DNA of 64,000 bases from Golubevia sp. BC0850. Lineage: Eukaryota > Basidiomycota > Exobasidiomycetes > Golubeviales > Golubeviaceae. The notes below the pieces were generated by a model. It was given only the letters and a program-made list of their open reading frames with translations, did not search any database and was not told the origin of the DNA. Each line of letters begins with the position of its first letter. Within the stretch, counting starts at the first letter, position 1. Shown here piece after piece: positions 34,501-46,800 of this stretch. Made by a program: the position numbers and the translations under genes. The stretch covers positions 558,001 through 622,000 of the forward strand of contig JAAVVG010000015.1 in the NCBI GenBank assembly GCA_012976225.1, written 5' to 3'.

Positions 34501-36729
34501 GATTCGGGATCGGATTTGACTGAAGATGAAGACGAAGATGTTGTAGTAGGACCTTCTCGCCTCGGATCCAAAGCTGAAAAACGGAAACTTCTGGATCATC
34601 CTTCTTCCTCGAACGCAGACGATGACGATGCTGCCACTGTCAGCAGCTCGGATTCATCTCTTACTGGTCCGAAGATGCTAGGAAAGGAGGCGACTGTCGG
34701 GACTCTAGCTCTATTCTGGGGTGCTCCCGAAGGAGATACCAGATCCAGGAGACCAGCCGCAAACGCTCCTGTTCAAATCGGTGCTGCAAGGGTGAAGACG
34801 AGGAAGAACTCGTCTCATCAAAGGAGCGAGAGTGGAAACTTTGAGAATCTCAGGAGGTCTGCTTCAGCTGGATCAGCTCTGTCGACCGCTCCTCCAGGCG
34901 GTGGAAAGAAGGAGGTTCCGGTAGCTAGGGACGAAGAAACGGGGTCCGTAGACCTCAAGGCTCCGACGTCTGGAGGTTCTAGCAAGACGAAGAAACCTAC
35001 CAGGAAATCTCCGGAGAAGGAAAAGACTCCTGTCAGTGCTTCGAGAACGAATGGATCTTCAGAGAGACGTCTCTCTGACGCTTCAACTCTCAAGAAAGCT
35101 GTTGTCAAGTCGGAAGATGTTGAATCGAATCCTCAAGAAGCCACCGATCCTTCGTCTCCCTCTTCAGATTCTCCACCGCCGATCCCTGGTCTAGCGACTC
35201 AAGGAACTGCTAGGACCTCCCTCGGAAATCTAGCTCTGGCTTGGAGTGCTGGAAGCGATTCTAGGAGGAGCAGGAAGCAAGCGACTAGAGAACCCTTCAC
35301 TCTGGCGGGAGCAAGTTCAGAAGAAAGAGACTTGGACACTAACCCCACTCACCCAGCTAAGAAAGCAAGAAAAAGCGCAGGAGCTGTTTTGGCTGCCTCT
35401 TCCAGAAGTGAAACTCCAGAAGTGCTTTCCAAGTCTGCAAGTTCGGTTTCGAATTCCCTCCCTCAGTCTTCGATGCCCAACACCTTGAAGCGTCCGAGAG
35501 GTAGACCGCCGCAGAAAATTAGAGTCTCGTTGGAAGGAGAAGAAGCTGTCTTGAAAGGGAACAACAAGAGTTCTCAGCCAAGACATTCCACTGGCAATCA
35601 AGTGGAATCGTTGATGGGAGCCAACTCTCAGAGGAGACGATCTCCTCTAGCTGGTCCTTCGAAGCTGTCCGGATCAAGAACCAATCCTCAATCTTCTTTC
35701 TCTGCTTCTCTCAATGACCGGGATCACAAGAAACCGAAGTTGGAGACTACTGCAGGACCAAGTTTCGGCTGGCCAGTTTCTGGAGGTAGCAATCTTCTTC
35801 AAAATCCAATCAGTCTCAATCCTAATGCAAATCTCACTCGTCATAGCAGTTCGAACTCTCAATCAAGCATTGGAGATGGAGCTACTGCTTCACCTCCTGC
35901 AGCAACTTCTCCTCTAGTCGGTCCACGTCCTGCAAGCGGAGCTCCTAAACGTAAGAATCTGAGATGGGGAAGAGGGAAGGTCTCAGAATCTAGGGTTTTG
36001 GGTGATGAGGAAAGAGGATCTAGCGTCAGCCCTGAGAAGAGGGCCCCTGCTCCTGCTTCGACGAATCATAGCAAAGGATCGATAGGCTCTCATGGACGTT
36101 CTCACTCTAGTTCAAGTCTTGGGTTTCAACTGACAAGTGGTGGAGATGGATTTGACCCAAATGGAAATGCGAGCATCTTTCCGCCTGCTCAAACGTTAGC
36201 TGTCAATTCTATGATGGCAGACGCAACTTCCACGACGGACCTTCCAAGTTCTTCAAATGCTCCCAATCCGATTTCTCAAATTCAAGCTGATGTTCCTTCA
36301 CTCACTAGTAACGGAGATAGCAGCACCTCTACGTTACCACCTCCTGAGCTCCCTCCCGTCTCGATTCCCCAAGCGGACTTCTATGCTGGTTCAACTCCCT
36401 CTTTCTACCTTCAGCAACCTGCTCCGAGCCTTCCGGTCTTACCCTCAAACTCAATCGCAGACTCAAATCAACCAGGAGGATCAAATCTCATCGGAGGTCT
36501 TCAATCTTCTCCCTTCACTTCAGAATCTCAAGCTTTTCCTGCTTCTAGTCAGATCGCTCCTGTCCCTTTCAACTTCGACAACATAGCTTCTTCAAAAGCA
36601 GGCTGGGCAAACGAAGGAAATAAGGATTCGATGGACATCGACATGAGAAACGGTCAACTCGGAGACACTGAGATACCGCCTTCTCAAATCTTACAGCACG
36701 CTTCAAATGAGGATAGCCAACAAGTTTGA
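31597..36729 (+). CDS. SET9: Histone H4-K20 methyltransferase, Suv4-20/Set9 (KMT5) type
   Basis: Five exons (31597-31646, 31898-32047, 32684-32746, 32842-33328, 33442-36729) give about 1345 aa. Nuclear SET enzymes of this family methylate Lys20 of histone H4 using S-adenosylmethionine. The N-terminal helical region is SADDDVLSDILLDTLEF, then RYLESYLPESGVEFALTDRY. The SET core has VLAMKNFSSGDLIINCKGGI, KGCSQLFLGPARFVN|HDCNPN (about residue 250, split by an intron) and EITTFYGENYFEWGNSECLC. Two Cys clusters (CLCQTC near 295-300 and CVTCGALFDPP with CGRC) form the zinc-binding post-SET part. About 950 residues of Ser/Pro/Lys-rich disordered tail follow, holding an AT-hook (KRPRGRPPQK near residue 935). 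Intron 2 is 636 nt, far longer than the others. Confidence 0.92.
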
Positions 36730-36799
36730 GCTGTTTTACACTTCTTTTAGTTCTCTCCCCATTTTTCTTTGACCTGCTGCATGCAAGCCTCGAACCTTT

Positions 36800-36802
<3 letters not shown>
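36730..36802. terminator. 3' flank of the SET9 homologue
   Basis: T-rich sequence follows the stop codon. No canonical AATAAA is seen before the dinucleotide repeat, so the poly(A) site is not assigned. Confidence 0.2.

Positions 36803-36856
<54 letters not shown>
36803..36856. repeat. (CT)n microsatellite, about 27 units
   Basis: An uninterrupted TC/CT dinucleotide run lies about 75 bp after the SET9 stop, followed by further CT-rich stretches to about 37,240. It could be in the 3' UTR or beyond it. Confidence 0.95.
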
Positions 36857-36859
<3 letters not shown>

Positions 36860-37667
36860 AACCCCCTTTCTTCACATCTCCTTCTCTTCTCTGGCGTTCT
36901 TCCGATTGATGAAATGCTTCATTCTCACGTAACTTCTCTCTCTTTCTTTCTCTCTCTTGTATCTTATCAACGCATCAAACGTTTTCGCCATCTTTTCATC
37001 TTTTAAAGCGGTCTGACTCCCTGCTTCCCCAGTCTTCCTTAAGAGCTACTCACTTGCATACACAAAAATCAAGGGGGTCTTTATCTGCTAGAGTGTCTAT
37101 CTACCTTTCAGTGTCCGGTCTCAATTCAAGACTCTATATTCACCCTTCCACTCCCTCGAAGCGGACTAGATTGAGGATCTCAAAATCATTCTTCTGAATT
37201 CTCTGGCTGGGTGGCATAATCTCTCTCTCTCTCCTTTTTGATTCCGCTAGTTATCTGGCTAGAGCAAACTCTGTTGGCATTCTTCTCCCCCTTTTATCTT
37301 TGGTATGGGTGGTAGGGGCTCGATGCCACGAGGGGGGTGGGTATAAAGAAGGACCTCAATCGCTTCCTCCTTCTACACCTTACCACCACTACCATCTTCA
37401 TTTCAAACTCTTCCCATTCATTCCAGCATACCTTAGTTCTCTCTCATTCTTTCCCTATTCTCGCTACTTTTCCCCTTCCTTTCCTCTCTCCTTCTCTGAG
37501 AGAAGTGCAGGCCGCTTATTAACCTTCAAGACTTCAACTCACTTCGCTCCCTCTCCCAACTTTACCCTCATCATCCACTTCCAGTCTCATCCAAATCTTC
37601 AATCGAGCCCAACATCCATCTCTGAACCTCTCTTTCAATCTCAATCTTTCATTCCTGCAACGCGGAC
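36857..37667. other. Pyrimidine-rich intergenic region and 5' leader
   Basis: No gene is recognised. Long C/T-rich tracts continue to 37,660 and probably include the promoter and transcribed leader of the Asn/Ser-rich gene that follows. Confidence 0.5.
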
Positions 37668-38953
37668 ATGAACGAGAATCAAATTCAACCTGCAGGGGGG
37701 AGAGAACGCCAGGCATCAGCAGCTTCAAACAGCTCATCAAAGTGGAAGTTCTGGGAGACGAAGACAGCTATCCAGAACGAGGATGACAACAGCAGCAACA
37801 GCAACAGCAACAGCGACAACAACAGCAACAGCAACAGCGACAGCAACAGCGACAGCAACAGCAACAGCAACAACAACAACAACAGCAACAACAACAACAA
37901 CAACAAGACCAGAGCTAGCACTGACCGTCTTCAGAGAATTGGTCAACTCAGTCGCGAGAGAATCGCTCTCTTCGGCAACGCTGATGGTGGTGGAACTCGT
38001 GCAACTTCAGGAGCTCCTCAACCCAAAGCCAGCAGATCTAGCTCTATGAAACAGAAATTCGTAGGAAGGAGACGTTCACTCCACCATTCGTGGGGGAGGC
38101 TATCAAAATGCTGGGTTGCATCTTTTTCAAGCTTCTCTCACTTTCAGTCTCTCTGAAACTCGCTGGAGTGCCAGCTGTACTTGCTGCCTCGGCTTGCCAC
38201 GTCGCACCATCCTACCCCTCGCCTCGTCTTCAGCCAATGCTGGCTCGCTCTCCTCTCGCCTCCTACCAGAACAAGAGAATTCTAATCTCTCATTCGACTC
38301 CCAAATCTGTAGCTCTTCCTCAACCAACTACCAACGCCTGCGATCCTGAAGCCATGGTTCCAAAAATCGATGCGGAATCTGAGGATTCGATCCTTTACGA
38401 TCTAGTTCGCCTTCAACCCGCACTGATCGTGGGCTCGTGGTTTCTCATGGAAGCTGGTTTCGAAAGAAAAATGGCGAGCAAGTTGAACGCGGTCTTTGAT
38501 ACCTTCTGGAGGGTTCACTATCAGTTGGATAGGCAAAGAGCGATCTACTACTTCGCTCTCGCTGCCAGCCTCATGATGAGTCTAAGATTGTCTCAAGCTT
38601 GGACCAACGCAGCCAGCAATCTGAGTTTAAGGATGTTCGCAACCATGCTCGTTGATCTGGATCAATTAGGTGCCTACTTGACTCAAGGTGAGTTTTCTTC
38701 TTCTCGAGAGAAAACGGGTGAAGAAGGTGGCGGACGATCGTTTTCAGTGACTCCATCTTCTGACTTCCACTCTGTTTCCGCTTTGCTCCTCCCTCAAACT
38801 TCAAAAGGAATTCTCTTCACCGATTCAGTCAGCGTAGAGACGGCCATAAGTCTTGGACGTCGTCTGTTCGCCGCCGCTCAAGTCAACGCTCAACCGAGCC
38901 TCAGGTGGAGCTTTGGACTCTTCAACCTTGAAGAATACAACCTGTTTCACTGA
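37668..38953 (+). CDS. Unknown protein with Asn/Ser-rich tract and helical C-terminal domain
   Basis: The ATG at 37668 starts MNENQIQPAGGRERQASAAS. A run of about 40 Asn, Ser and Asp residues encoded by an AAC/AGC/GAC trinucleotide repeat follows, then a basic Ser-rich stretch (RASTDRLQRIGQLSRERIAL). The frame of the second half (from about 38145) encodes hydrophilic sequence, then a helical segment (LYDLVRLQPALIVGSWFLME and RQRAIYYFALAASLMMSLRL) and later LVDLDQLGAYL. It ends RWSFGLFNLEEYNLFH at 38953. One intron in 38050-38145 must join the frames, but I could not choose its ends. A GTGAGT at 38691 may be a donor of another. Poly-Asn tracts are common in fungal regulatory proteins. The family is not recognised. 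Confidence 0.5.
37786..37907. repeat. Interrupted AAC/AGC/GAC trinucleotide repeat
   Basis: About 40 triplets of AAC with interspersed AGC and GAC encode the Asn/Ser/Asp tract of the host gene. Such tracts change length easily by slippage. Confidence 0.95.
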
Positions 38954-40837
38954 GACTCTCTAGAGCGGGATCTAAGCAACATGAAATCATTCAGTCTTTC
39001 TCCTTTTCCTTCGGCATCGACCCTAGTTGGCACACTGTAGCACCAATCGGTCAATCTCTCAGGTATCCCGAATATGTATCAAGAGATTGATCACCGAACC
39101 ATCAAAGGGAGACTAGAGTTTGGGGAAGGAAGAAAGGTGGAAGAAGTTGGAGGTCTGACATGGTCTTCGATAGGTATAAAGTCAGAGTAGGAAAGGAAAT
39201 CAGACTGAACCCAACGAATCGAATCTACCAAGGAAGGAGCCGGAGCCGAACGAACGAACTAACTCACTCGAAAGAAAGCAAGTTCATTCCTAGAGTTCGA
39301 AAAGAATTAAATTCAAAGTCACCCTTAAAGAAATCAAAAGTAGCAGAGCTGGTTCTCGCTACACACCAGATCAACAATTACAAGAACGAAACTTTCTCCT
39401 CAAGTCATCTAGCATCGCATCAACGATAGATGCCACAATTCTCATTCACATCTCTCTTTCGAAACGGTCCAGTGGTACTTGCGGAGCTTTTCTATTCTAT
39501 ACTATACATCTCACTCTCCACTCTTCCCTTTCGACTTCTCGCAACCTCTCTTTATTTCCTTCTTTCTTTCTCTCCCTAAACACCTGTAAAGATTCTGTTT
39601 CTCGCTTGTCTCTTTCTTCGGAAAAAAAAAAGTTCTTTTTAACCATGCACTGGAACTGTATCGTGTGTTTGAGTCGAGCGTCGACTGGATTAGAGATTTG
39701 AGAGACCAAGCATTGATACTTGCTTGAACCTTTCGATCGACAAAGGAAGGGATGGACTCAATTGTTCCCACTGAGTTCAAGAGAGATGGAAAAAGCGATG
39801 ACATGTAGCTCGAGTCGAGTCGAGTCGAAGTTCCGAATGTCTGTTCATTCCTTGCGCAAATTCGAGGGATCAATAGGCAGATCAATTGCGAGGTAGTTGT
39901 AAGACGTGAAAGTCCGTAATGTTCACAATGCGTTCATCGCACAGGTCGTTTCTGTTCGAGCTTAAAAACGGAGGGAAGCAAAGGCAAGGTCAAGATTGGC
40001 GTTGAAGCTGTGAAGCAGATACACCTGCTTAGAGGTGACAAACCCTGATCCAATAGATGTCGAAGATCGTGTTTGTAACTGTAGACTTGTACAGAGTTCA
40101 TAGAGTTTCTCCCAAGGAAGGTGATAAGTCTCCGTGCTTACTTGTTGCTTCAAGAGCTTGCGGAGGTGGAGAGAGACTGTGAAGGTTTCTTGGACACCTC
40201 TAGGTGTGCTGAGATAGTAGAACGACCAGCCGATCTCCTTGAATCCTCGAAAACCGAGAGACTGGGAAGAGTAGCTGAATCGCAGATGCTTCGCAGTGAC
40301 GGTGGTCTCTTAAAGTGTCACCACACTTGATTGGTCAGAAGGAGAGGGTCTTCCTGTTCTTTGATCAGTCTCAATCAATTTTGTATAGACCCATTTCTGC
40401 CATCAAAGAAGGCTGTGCCGCCAAAGAAGACTTTAGGACATTGCTCCTTTGGCTGTTCGATGTCATAGATTTCAACACCATCTTGACAGATTTCTTCCTT
40501 TCAATTCACCTTTTGTGGCACCTCACTTTCCCGTAGGACCCATTTCATCATTTCTAGATTGACTGAGAAATGGTATGGGCTAAAGCATGCGAAGTTTAGG
40601 AAGCTTCACTTCACTTCTCTCACTTGATTCACAGATACATAGTATCCCAAAATAGTTCACAGATGGATCGTGATTGACATGTAGTATTTACAAAATGTGT
40701 TAAAAAGAGCGAACTAAAAAAGAGCCTGGCGTCGGTCTACATCAGCGTCACAGAACCTTTGCATCATGTAGCTTGAAGCCTGATCTGAAGAACGATTAAG
40801 CTGACATATGAGAAGGTTTTAAAGAAAGAAAAGAGCA
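38954..40837. other. No recognised gene
   Basis: Several small open frames are present on both strands without domains or good splice context. A short CGAGT tandem repeat lies at about 39,810-39,828. This is the longest apparently empty stretch in the window and could hold a non-coding RNA or a gene too diverged to see. Confidence 0.4.
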
Positions 40838-43636
40838 TTATTCAGTTGGAGACCCGACTAGACCGACATCAGCTTCTCTCAGCCTAGCCTCTACCCTCTC
40901 TTCAGCAGTTCTTATGCTTTCATCTTGAGATTTGGATCTAGCTGTTGAGCTCTGGTTGATTTGAATTGGTTTCGAAGACGCTTCTAGCGAGTCATCTCCA
41001 CTTTGATCATTTGTCGATTTGACCTCCTGAGGTTGCTTCAAAGAAGTAGTGATGATAGGACTTGGAGCTTGTCTAGTTTTTGAAGGTGAACTTGAACTGG
41101 CAGAAGTATTCAGATTTGAAGATATTGAGATTTTCAAACTTTCAGGTTTAGAATTTGAAGTAGTACTTGTAGGAGTTTCGACTCCCGTTCCCCAACCCCA
41201 AACTTCTTCCACAAATCTAGCAATCTCAATAATTCCTTCTTCACCATTTCCAGCTAACTTTTCCTTCTCTCTCATCTTCTTTAAGAAAGGATGTCCTAAC
41301 ATTCTATCCGGACCTAATCTTTTCCCACCATCTTTCTCTAAACATCTTTCAATGAAATCTTTGAAACTTCTTGACCATTTGATTCCATGTTCTAAATCAT
41401 CTACTAGTTCTGGTATCGGTTTTGTGACGACGTAAGAGAGAAGATCTATTGGACCTAAAGGTGGTTCATGCTCTGGAGGGAAGGGAAATCGATTGGATGC
41501 TATTTCTTGGATTGTTAAACCTAGAGACCAGACGTCGGAAGAGATGGAATAGGGTAAGCCTTTGATTCTCTCAGGCTGAAAAGAGAGAACGTAAGAGAGA
41601 TGAGAGGGGCAGGGAAGCGGGTCAGAAGACAAAAACCAAAAGACTCAAACTTCTGTCCGCAACTTCGATTCTACCTCGTAATGAGAGCCCAGCAAGGTCC
41701 AAATGTTCCGAATTTGTATGATCTCATCGAACACTCACTGCCATGTAATAGCTCGTCCCTGTAAAAGTTCCAGCCATGCTGTTGATCAGTTCTCCAGAAA
41801 CCCCAAAATCGCAAAGTTTGATCTGTCCAGATCTAGTGACGACGATGTTCGAGGGTTTGATATCTGCGAAAATCACAGAAAGAGAGAAAAGGAAACAGCG
41901 AAAAGTCAGTAAAGAAAACCCCAATTCAGAACCCTCGACGAATCTCAAATTCAATTTCATCACCACTCCACGCACGTCAACCCTTTTCGACCTTCCTCAA
42001 ACTCACCTCTATGAATGATCTTCCTCTCATGTAAATATCCCAATCCTCTAAGCACACTCTCTCCAATCTTGGCCAAAACCTTTTCTCCAGTTCTACCACC
42101 TCTACTCTTCACTTTCTTGTAAATGGCATCTAAACTTCCAGCTTCAGCAAATTCCATGCAGATTTCAATCGTTGTGTCTTCTTCGTCTAAGAAAGCTCCA
42201 TAATACTTGACAATGTAAGCTGAAGAACAAGTCCGATTGAAGGAGAGTTCTCGAAGGATTTGTCGATGGATTAGAGGGTTTGGGGAGGTTGAGATTGTCT
42301 GTTAGGGAGGTAGAGAGAGGAGAGAGAAAGGAGAAAGGGGGTGAGAAGATACTAAGAAAGATGTCAGAGGGAAGGTGGACAGGCGGAGAGGAGAGCTTGG
42401 AGATGGAAGTGTGGGACTTTCTCTCTTCTTCAAAGGATGAACAGAAGGAGTTCATACTCCCATGATACCATTCCTCTCTCCTTTCTCCTATCTTCTAGAG
42501 CCTCACGTCTTTCTCTTCTTTCATTCAATTTGGATAGACAAGCTGCTCCCCCAAAACTCCATCACCACCACTTGCCTGCCAGCATCAAGAGTGATTTGTT
42601 CAGAACTCACCTTCTTAGCCATGATCAACCCAGTAGGTCTATGTTTAACCTTCTTGACTTCCCCACTAGCCCCTTCTCCCAATCTAACCAAGAAATCCAA
42701 ATTCCCCTTCAAGATCAATTCAGGTTCAATCTCTGCCACTGGAGTTTCCTGATCTCTCGAATTTCCGAGATTTCCATTTCCATTTCGACTCGTAGTCGGA
42801 GTACTAGAATTCTCATTATTTGTGGAAAGGTTTGAAGTAGAGTTAGGATTGAGATCAGAAGTTGAAGTGGTCCTAGATCTAGAACCAGAGACAGAAGGTG
42901 TCGAAGGAGAACTCGAATCAGTTTCTTGATTTGAAGTTCCTTTATAACTTTGACCACCAACAGGAAGTTTCAAGAAAGGTTGATTTCCGATTCCCATTGA
43001 GTTGATACCATCTTGCAAAGCAGGCATTGATAAAGCTTCCCTTTCCCTTTCTCTATCTCTCCCAGCATTTGTATGACTACTTCCACCAATAGCTCTTCTC
43101 AAATCATTCGTCAAAGCGGATTGATCAGCTACCATTGTTAATTGACCATCTCCACCAGTGATAGTAGTTCTAGCACCATTTCCAGGAACTGTATCTGGAT
43201 AGATTGAATTGGTTGAAGCAGTTGAAATGAAACCTGAACCGGTTGAACCTGCGTAAGGGTTCTCTTCTGAATAGTCATTTTGATAAAATTGAGAAGAAGA
43301 ATCTTGATTGGAAGTTGAATTGGAAGTTGGAATTGAAAGTGAAAGATTGGAAGAAGAAGAAGAAGAAGTCGACGGCTGATTCGAGAGTGAAGAGGAAGTG
43401 TTGGCTGTAGAGGAAGAAGAGGAGGATGGCCCTGAAAAGAGAATGATAAGGATTGATTGTGGTAGAATAGATGATACAGAAGGAATGGATATGTTAGTTA
43501 GATGGGGGATGAATTGATATTGATATTGAATGATTGGAAGTCACAAATCCTCCTTTCTCTTTGGATACTCACTTGAAGGGATTGATAGTTTTGGCATTCC
43601 AGCCTTCTTCTTTGGCTTGGGTGGAATCAATGACAT
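40838..43636 (-). CDS. MKK1: MAP kinase kinase of the cell-wall-integrity pathway (MKK1/2 type)
   Basis: Five exons (43573-43636, 42611-43431, 42007-42298, 41739-41863, 40838-41575) give 679 aa. MKK1/2 kinases phosphorylate the Slt2/Mpk1 MAP kinase. Residues 4-20 ([17 protein letters not shown]) form a MAPK docking site: basic cluster plus L-x-I. A Ser/Asn-rich linker follows. The kinase domain starts at [16 protein letters not shown] (Gly loop near 270). It has the ATP lysine in MAKK, HRDIKPSN (Asp 393), DFG at 411-413, activation-loop Ser421 and Thr425 in [15 protein letters not shown], then [20 protein letters not shown]. The TFTGTS form of the loop favours MKK1/2 over Pbs2 or Ste7. The long Ser-rich C-terminal tail is not known from the yeast proteins. 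It diverges from the AKR1 gene across 261 bp. Confidence 0.93.
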
Positions 43637-43897
43637 CCTCACCAATCGATCGTGATCAATTAAGAATAAGATGAGAACAGATGATGGCAAGCTCGACCCA
43701 AGTCAGGAGAAAGAACTCGACTCTGGCTACCTATCTAGAATACGCGCCGCTATTGCCTCTGCAGTCACACTGTCACAATCGAGTGCTTCCCTTCTGAACA
43801 ACAACAAGAGTGACTTTCATCTTTGATTCTTCTTTCTATCTTCTAATTTTCTCGGAATAGGATCTGGAGCTGTCTGGTCGAGTGCCGACTCCCCTCG
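43637..43897. promoter_or_regulatory. Divergent promoter between the MKK and AKR1 genes
   Basis: The two start codons are 261 bp apart and face away from each other. The region is T-rich near the AKR1 start. No clear TATA box is seen. Confidence 0.5.
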
Positions 43898-46800
43898 ATG
43901 AGTTCCACGTTACCATCTTCAATTCCTTCAAAATCAGTTGCAACTACTTCCACTTCCACTTCCACTTTCACTTCAGTTTCACCACCTCCAACCAGAACTT
44001 CAACTCCTGGACCGACCACTCTATTCTCTGCATCTCAACGTGGTGACATTCCTTCAATCCTTCACTTATTAGACAACAACTTAGCTTCAGTAACCGACGT
44101 AGATTCAGATGGTTGCACAGCATTACATTGGGCTGCAATCAACGCTCATTCACCAACTTGTAATCTCTTGATAGAAAGAGGTGCTGAAATAGATGCAAAA
44201 GGCGGTGAATTAATCGCAACTCCTTTACATTGGGCTGCAAGATCAGGGCATTTATACGTTATCATCAATCTTTTACAGAAAGGGGCAGATCCACTTTTAA
44301 CTGATTCTCAAGGTTTCAATGCTTTACATTTAATCACTCATAGTAGTAATGTTATGGCTTTACTTTATTTATTACAACATGAATCTATTAGTACTCAGAA
44401 TTTGGAAGGAGGAATCTCTCCGATTGACTTTCAAGATACTCAAGGTCATACTCCTTTAATGTGGGCTGCTTATCAGGGAGATGGTTTGTCTGTACAACTG
44501 CTTTTAAGTCATGCTGCTGATCCCAATCTTAAGGATGCTATTGGTTTGACTCCACTACATTGGGCAGTCGTCAAAGGGAATAGACTCTGTATCAGGAGAC
44601 TGGTGGAAGCTAATGCGGATTTAAGCAGTAGGAATAATGAGAACAAGACTCCGAGGGAAATGGCTAGAGAATTGAAAAGTGAAAGTAGTTTTGCCAAAGG
44701 GGTTTTAGATGCTGGAAGAGAATTGGATGGGAGAAAGAGGAGCAAATGGTTGGGAGAGGTGAGTCTTTTGAAGAGAAGGTGATAAGGATTCTTGCCATAG
44801 AGGTGAAGGGGGACCTTCAACATCTTCTCTTGAGTTCCTCTTGAGAGAGCTCAGGAAATCGGAAACCAATTTTTAAAAAAGGATTCGAAAGGATCATAAC
44901 ATGATAAGAAGTTGTCAAAGTTTTTTTGTCGATCGAAAGCTGTCTAGTCCTTTCCCTCCATCCCAACCCACTTTCTCCCAATTCCTCATCATGCTAACCC
45001 TCTTTATCTTTACTTTCCACACACACACCTCTTCCAGCGTCCAACCTATTTCTCAATCCTCCTACTCCCCTCCTTCTTCCTCTTCTTAATCTTCCTTACT
45101 TTCTCTCTTTTACCATGGTTCACAGCTTTACCTCTATCTTTCGCGATCCTCTTTGCTATGCATCATATAGTCACTAAAGTCTTACTTGGTGGAAGTATGG
45201 TCACTAGATCTCCAGCAGGTGGAGCCGGAGGAAAGAAAGGGAAAGCAGCTGAAGATCAATGGTTGATTGAACAAAGTCAGAAATCTCCTTACTTTTTAGG
45301 AATCGTTGGTGGAAGTATCTTTTGGGTTGGTTGGGAATGGATGGGGATTGTTAGAGGTGAGTTGAAGGTTCTTTGTAAAGAAACGGTTTCTCGAGTTCTT
45401 TGGAATTCGAGTTTTGGAAGGACAGACCCTTCGAGTAGAATCATCCTGCTTTTCACCTTCGTTTCCGATCTATAGCTTTCTCTTTTTTCTGAGGCTTTCT
45501 TTTCTGACTCTACGCTTCTCTAACCCCCCTCCCTCTTTGCAAAAACGAAAACTCGATTCAAACAGTGACTCCTTCATCTCCTTTAATCCATTTCTTATTC
45601 TTAACTTCAATCTTACTCTGTTCTTGGAATTTAATGAGAGCTGCAACTGTCAAACCTGGTTATTCTCCACTTCCAACAAATGAAGTAGCTAGAAAAGAAA
45701 CAGTTCATACTTTGGCTGAAGAGGCTAAATTGAATGGTCAGAACTTCTGTGTGGATTGTTTGGTGAGTGGACAGAAGTGCTCTCTTGGTCAATGAGATTT
45801 GAAGAGTGAGGCGAGGCGAAAGAAAACTTGGTTGCTCTCTCGAGAAGGTAAAGGAAAAAGCCAAGATCGTGGGAAGGACGAAATTCCAAAGAAGCGCAGC
45901 TGACAGAATCCTCCTTCTTCTCTTTCTCATCTTTGTTCGTTCCTTGCTTCCTTCCCTGCATCTCTTCTTCTTTCTTCTCGAACAGGCAAGAAGACCTCTC
46001 AGATCTAAGCATTGTAGATTCTGTAAACGATGTGTTGCGAGACACGACCATCACTGTCCTTGGATTGCAAACTGTGGTGAGTTGTTGAAATCATGACTCA
46101 TTTTTTCTTTCACAGCTGAGTTCCAAGGTCATTTGAACTGAAAATGTGTTCTCCCTTCTACATCTCTTTCCTCTCTTGAAATCTGATTTCGACTTCAACA
46201 GTTGGGGTTGACAATCATCGACAGTTCATGGTTTTCTTAGGTGCTTTGGTGATGGGAATCTTTCTTTTCGACTATCTTGTCGTCTCTTGTGAGTCAAGAA
46301 CCGAACCCGGAGGCAAGGTTGACTGAAGGAGAGAAGGGAAGAGAGAAGCTGTTGAAGCACAGCACTATTACTTTTCTCGTACTATCACTTTCTCATCTTC
46401 TTAAGCTTCGCCATTCTTCCTTTGTGACCCTTTACTCAAACTGATTTTCTCATTCTTCCCTTCTTCTCAGACTATACCTCAAATCTTCCACCTCTCACCA
46501 GCACTTCACCTCCACTTTCAAGTTCATGTTTATTCCCAGCTTCAATCTGTCAAGCTTCAGATTTTGATCCATTTCTCTTCACGACTTCCCTTTGGGCAAC
46601 ACTTCAACTTTCCTGGGTTCTAGTCCTTCTAGTAGCTCAAAGTTGGCAAATCGCAAGACAGATGACAACGTTAGAAGTTTCAAATCTAGGTCGATATGGT
46701 TTCTTAGGTGGAAAAGCAGGCAGTTCTTTAGCTGATCAACAAGGAGCAGTCGAGAAAATTAGAAGTGCCAGAGAAAATAGTGGGGAAGATGGTGAAGCTA

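Noticed and set aside
37685-37946. Poly-Leu and poly-Val/Ala frames on the minus strand
   Set aside because: They arise from the trinucleotide repeat read in other frames; the plus frame has the ATG and sensible flanks.
39808-39830. CGAGT tandem repeat as a telomere-like or regulatory array
   Set aside because: Only about three units are present; it is too short to mean anything on its own.
39511-39885. 124-codon minus-strand frame between the Asn/Ser-rich gene and the MKK gene
   Set aside because: The sequence is low-complexity and basic, with no recognisable family and no supporting splice sites.
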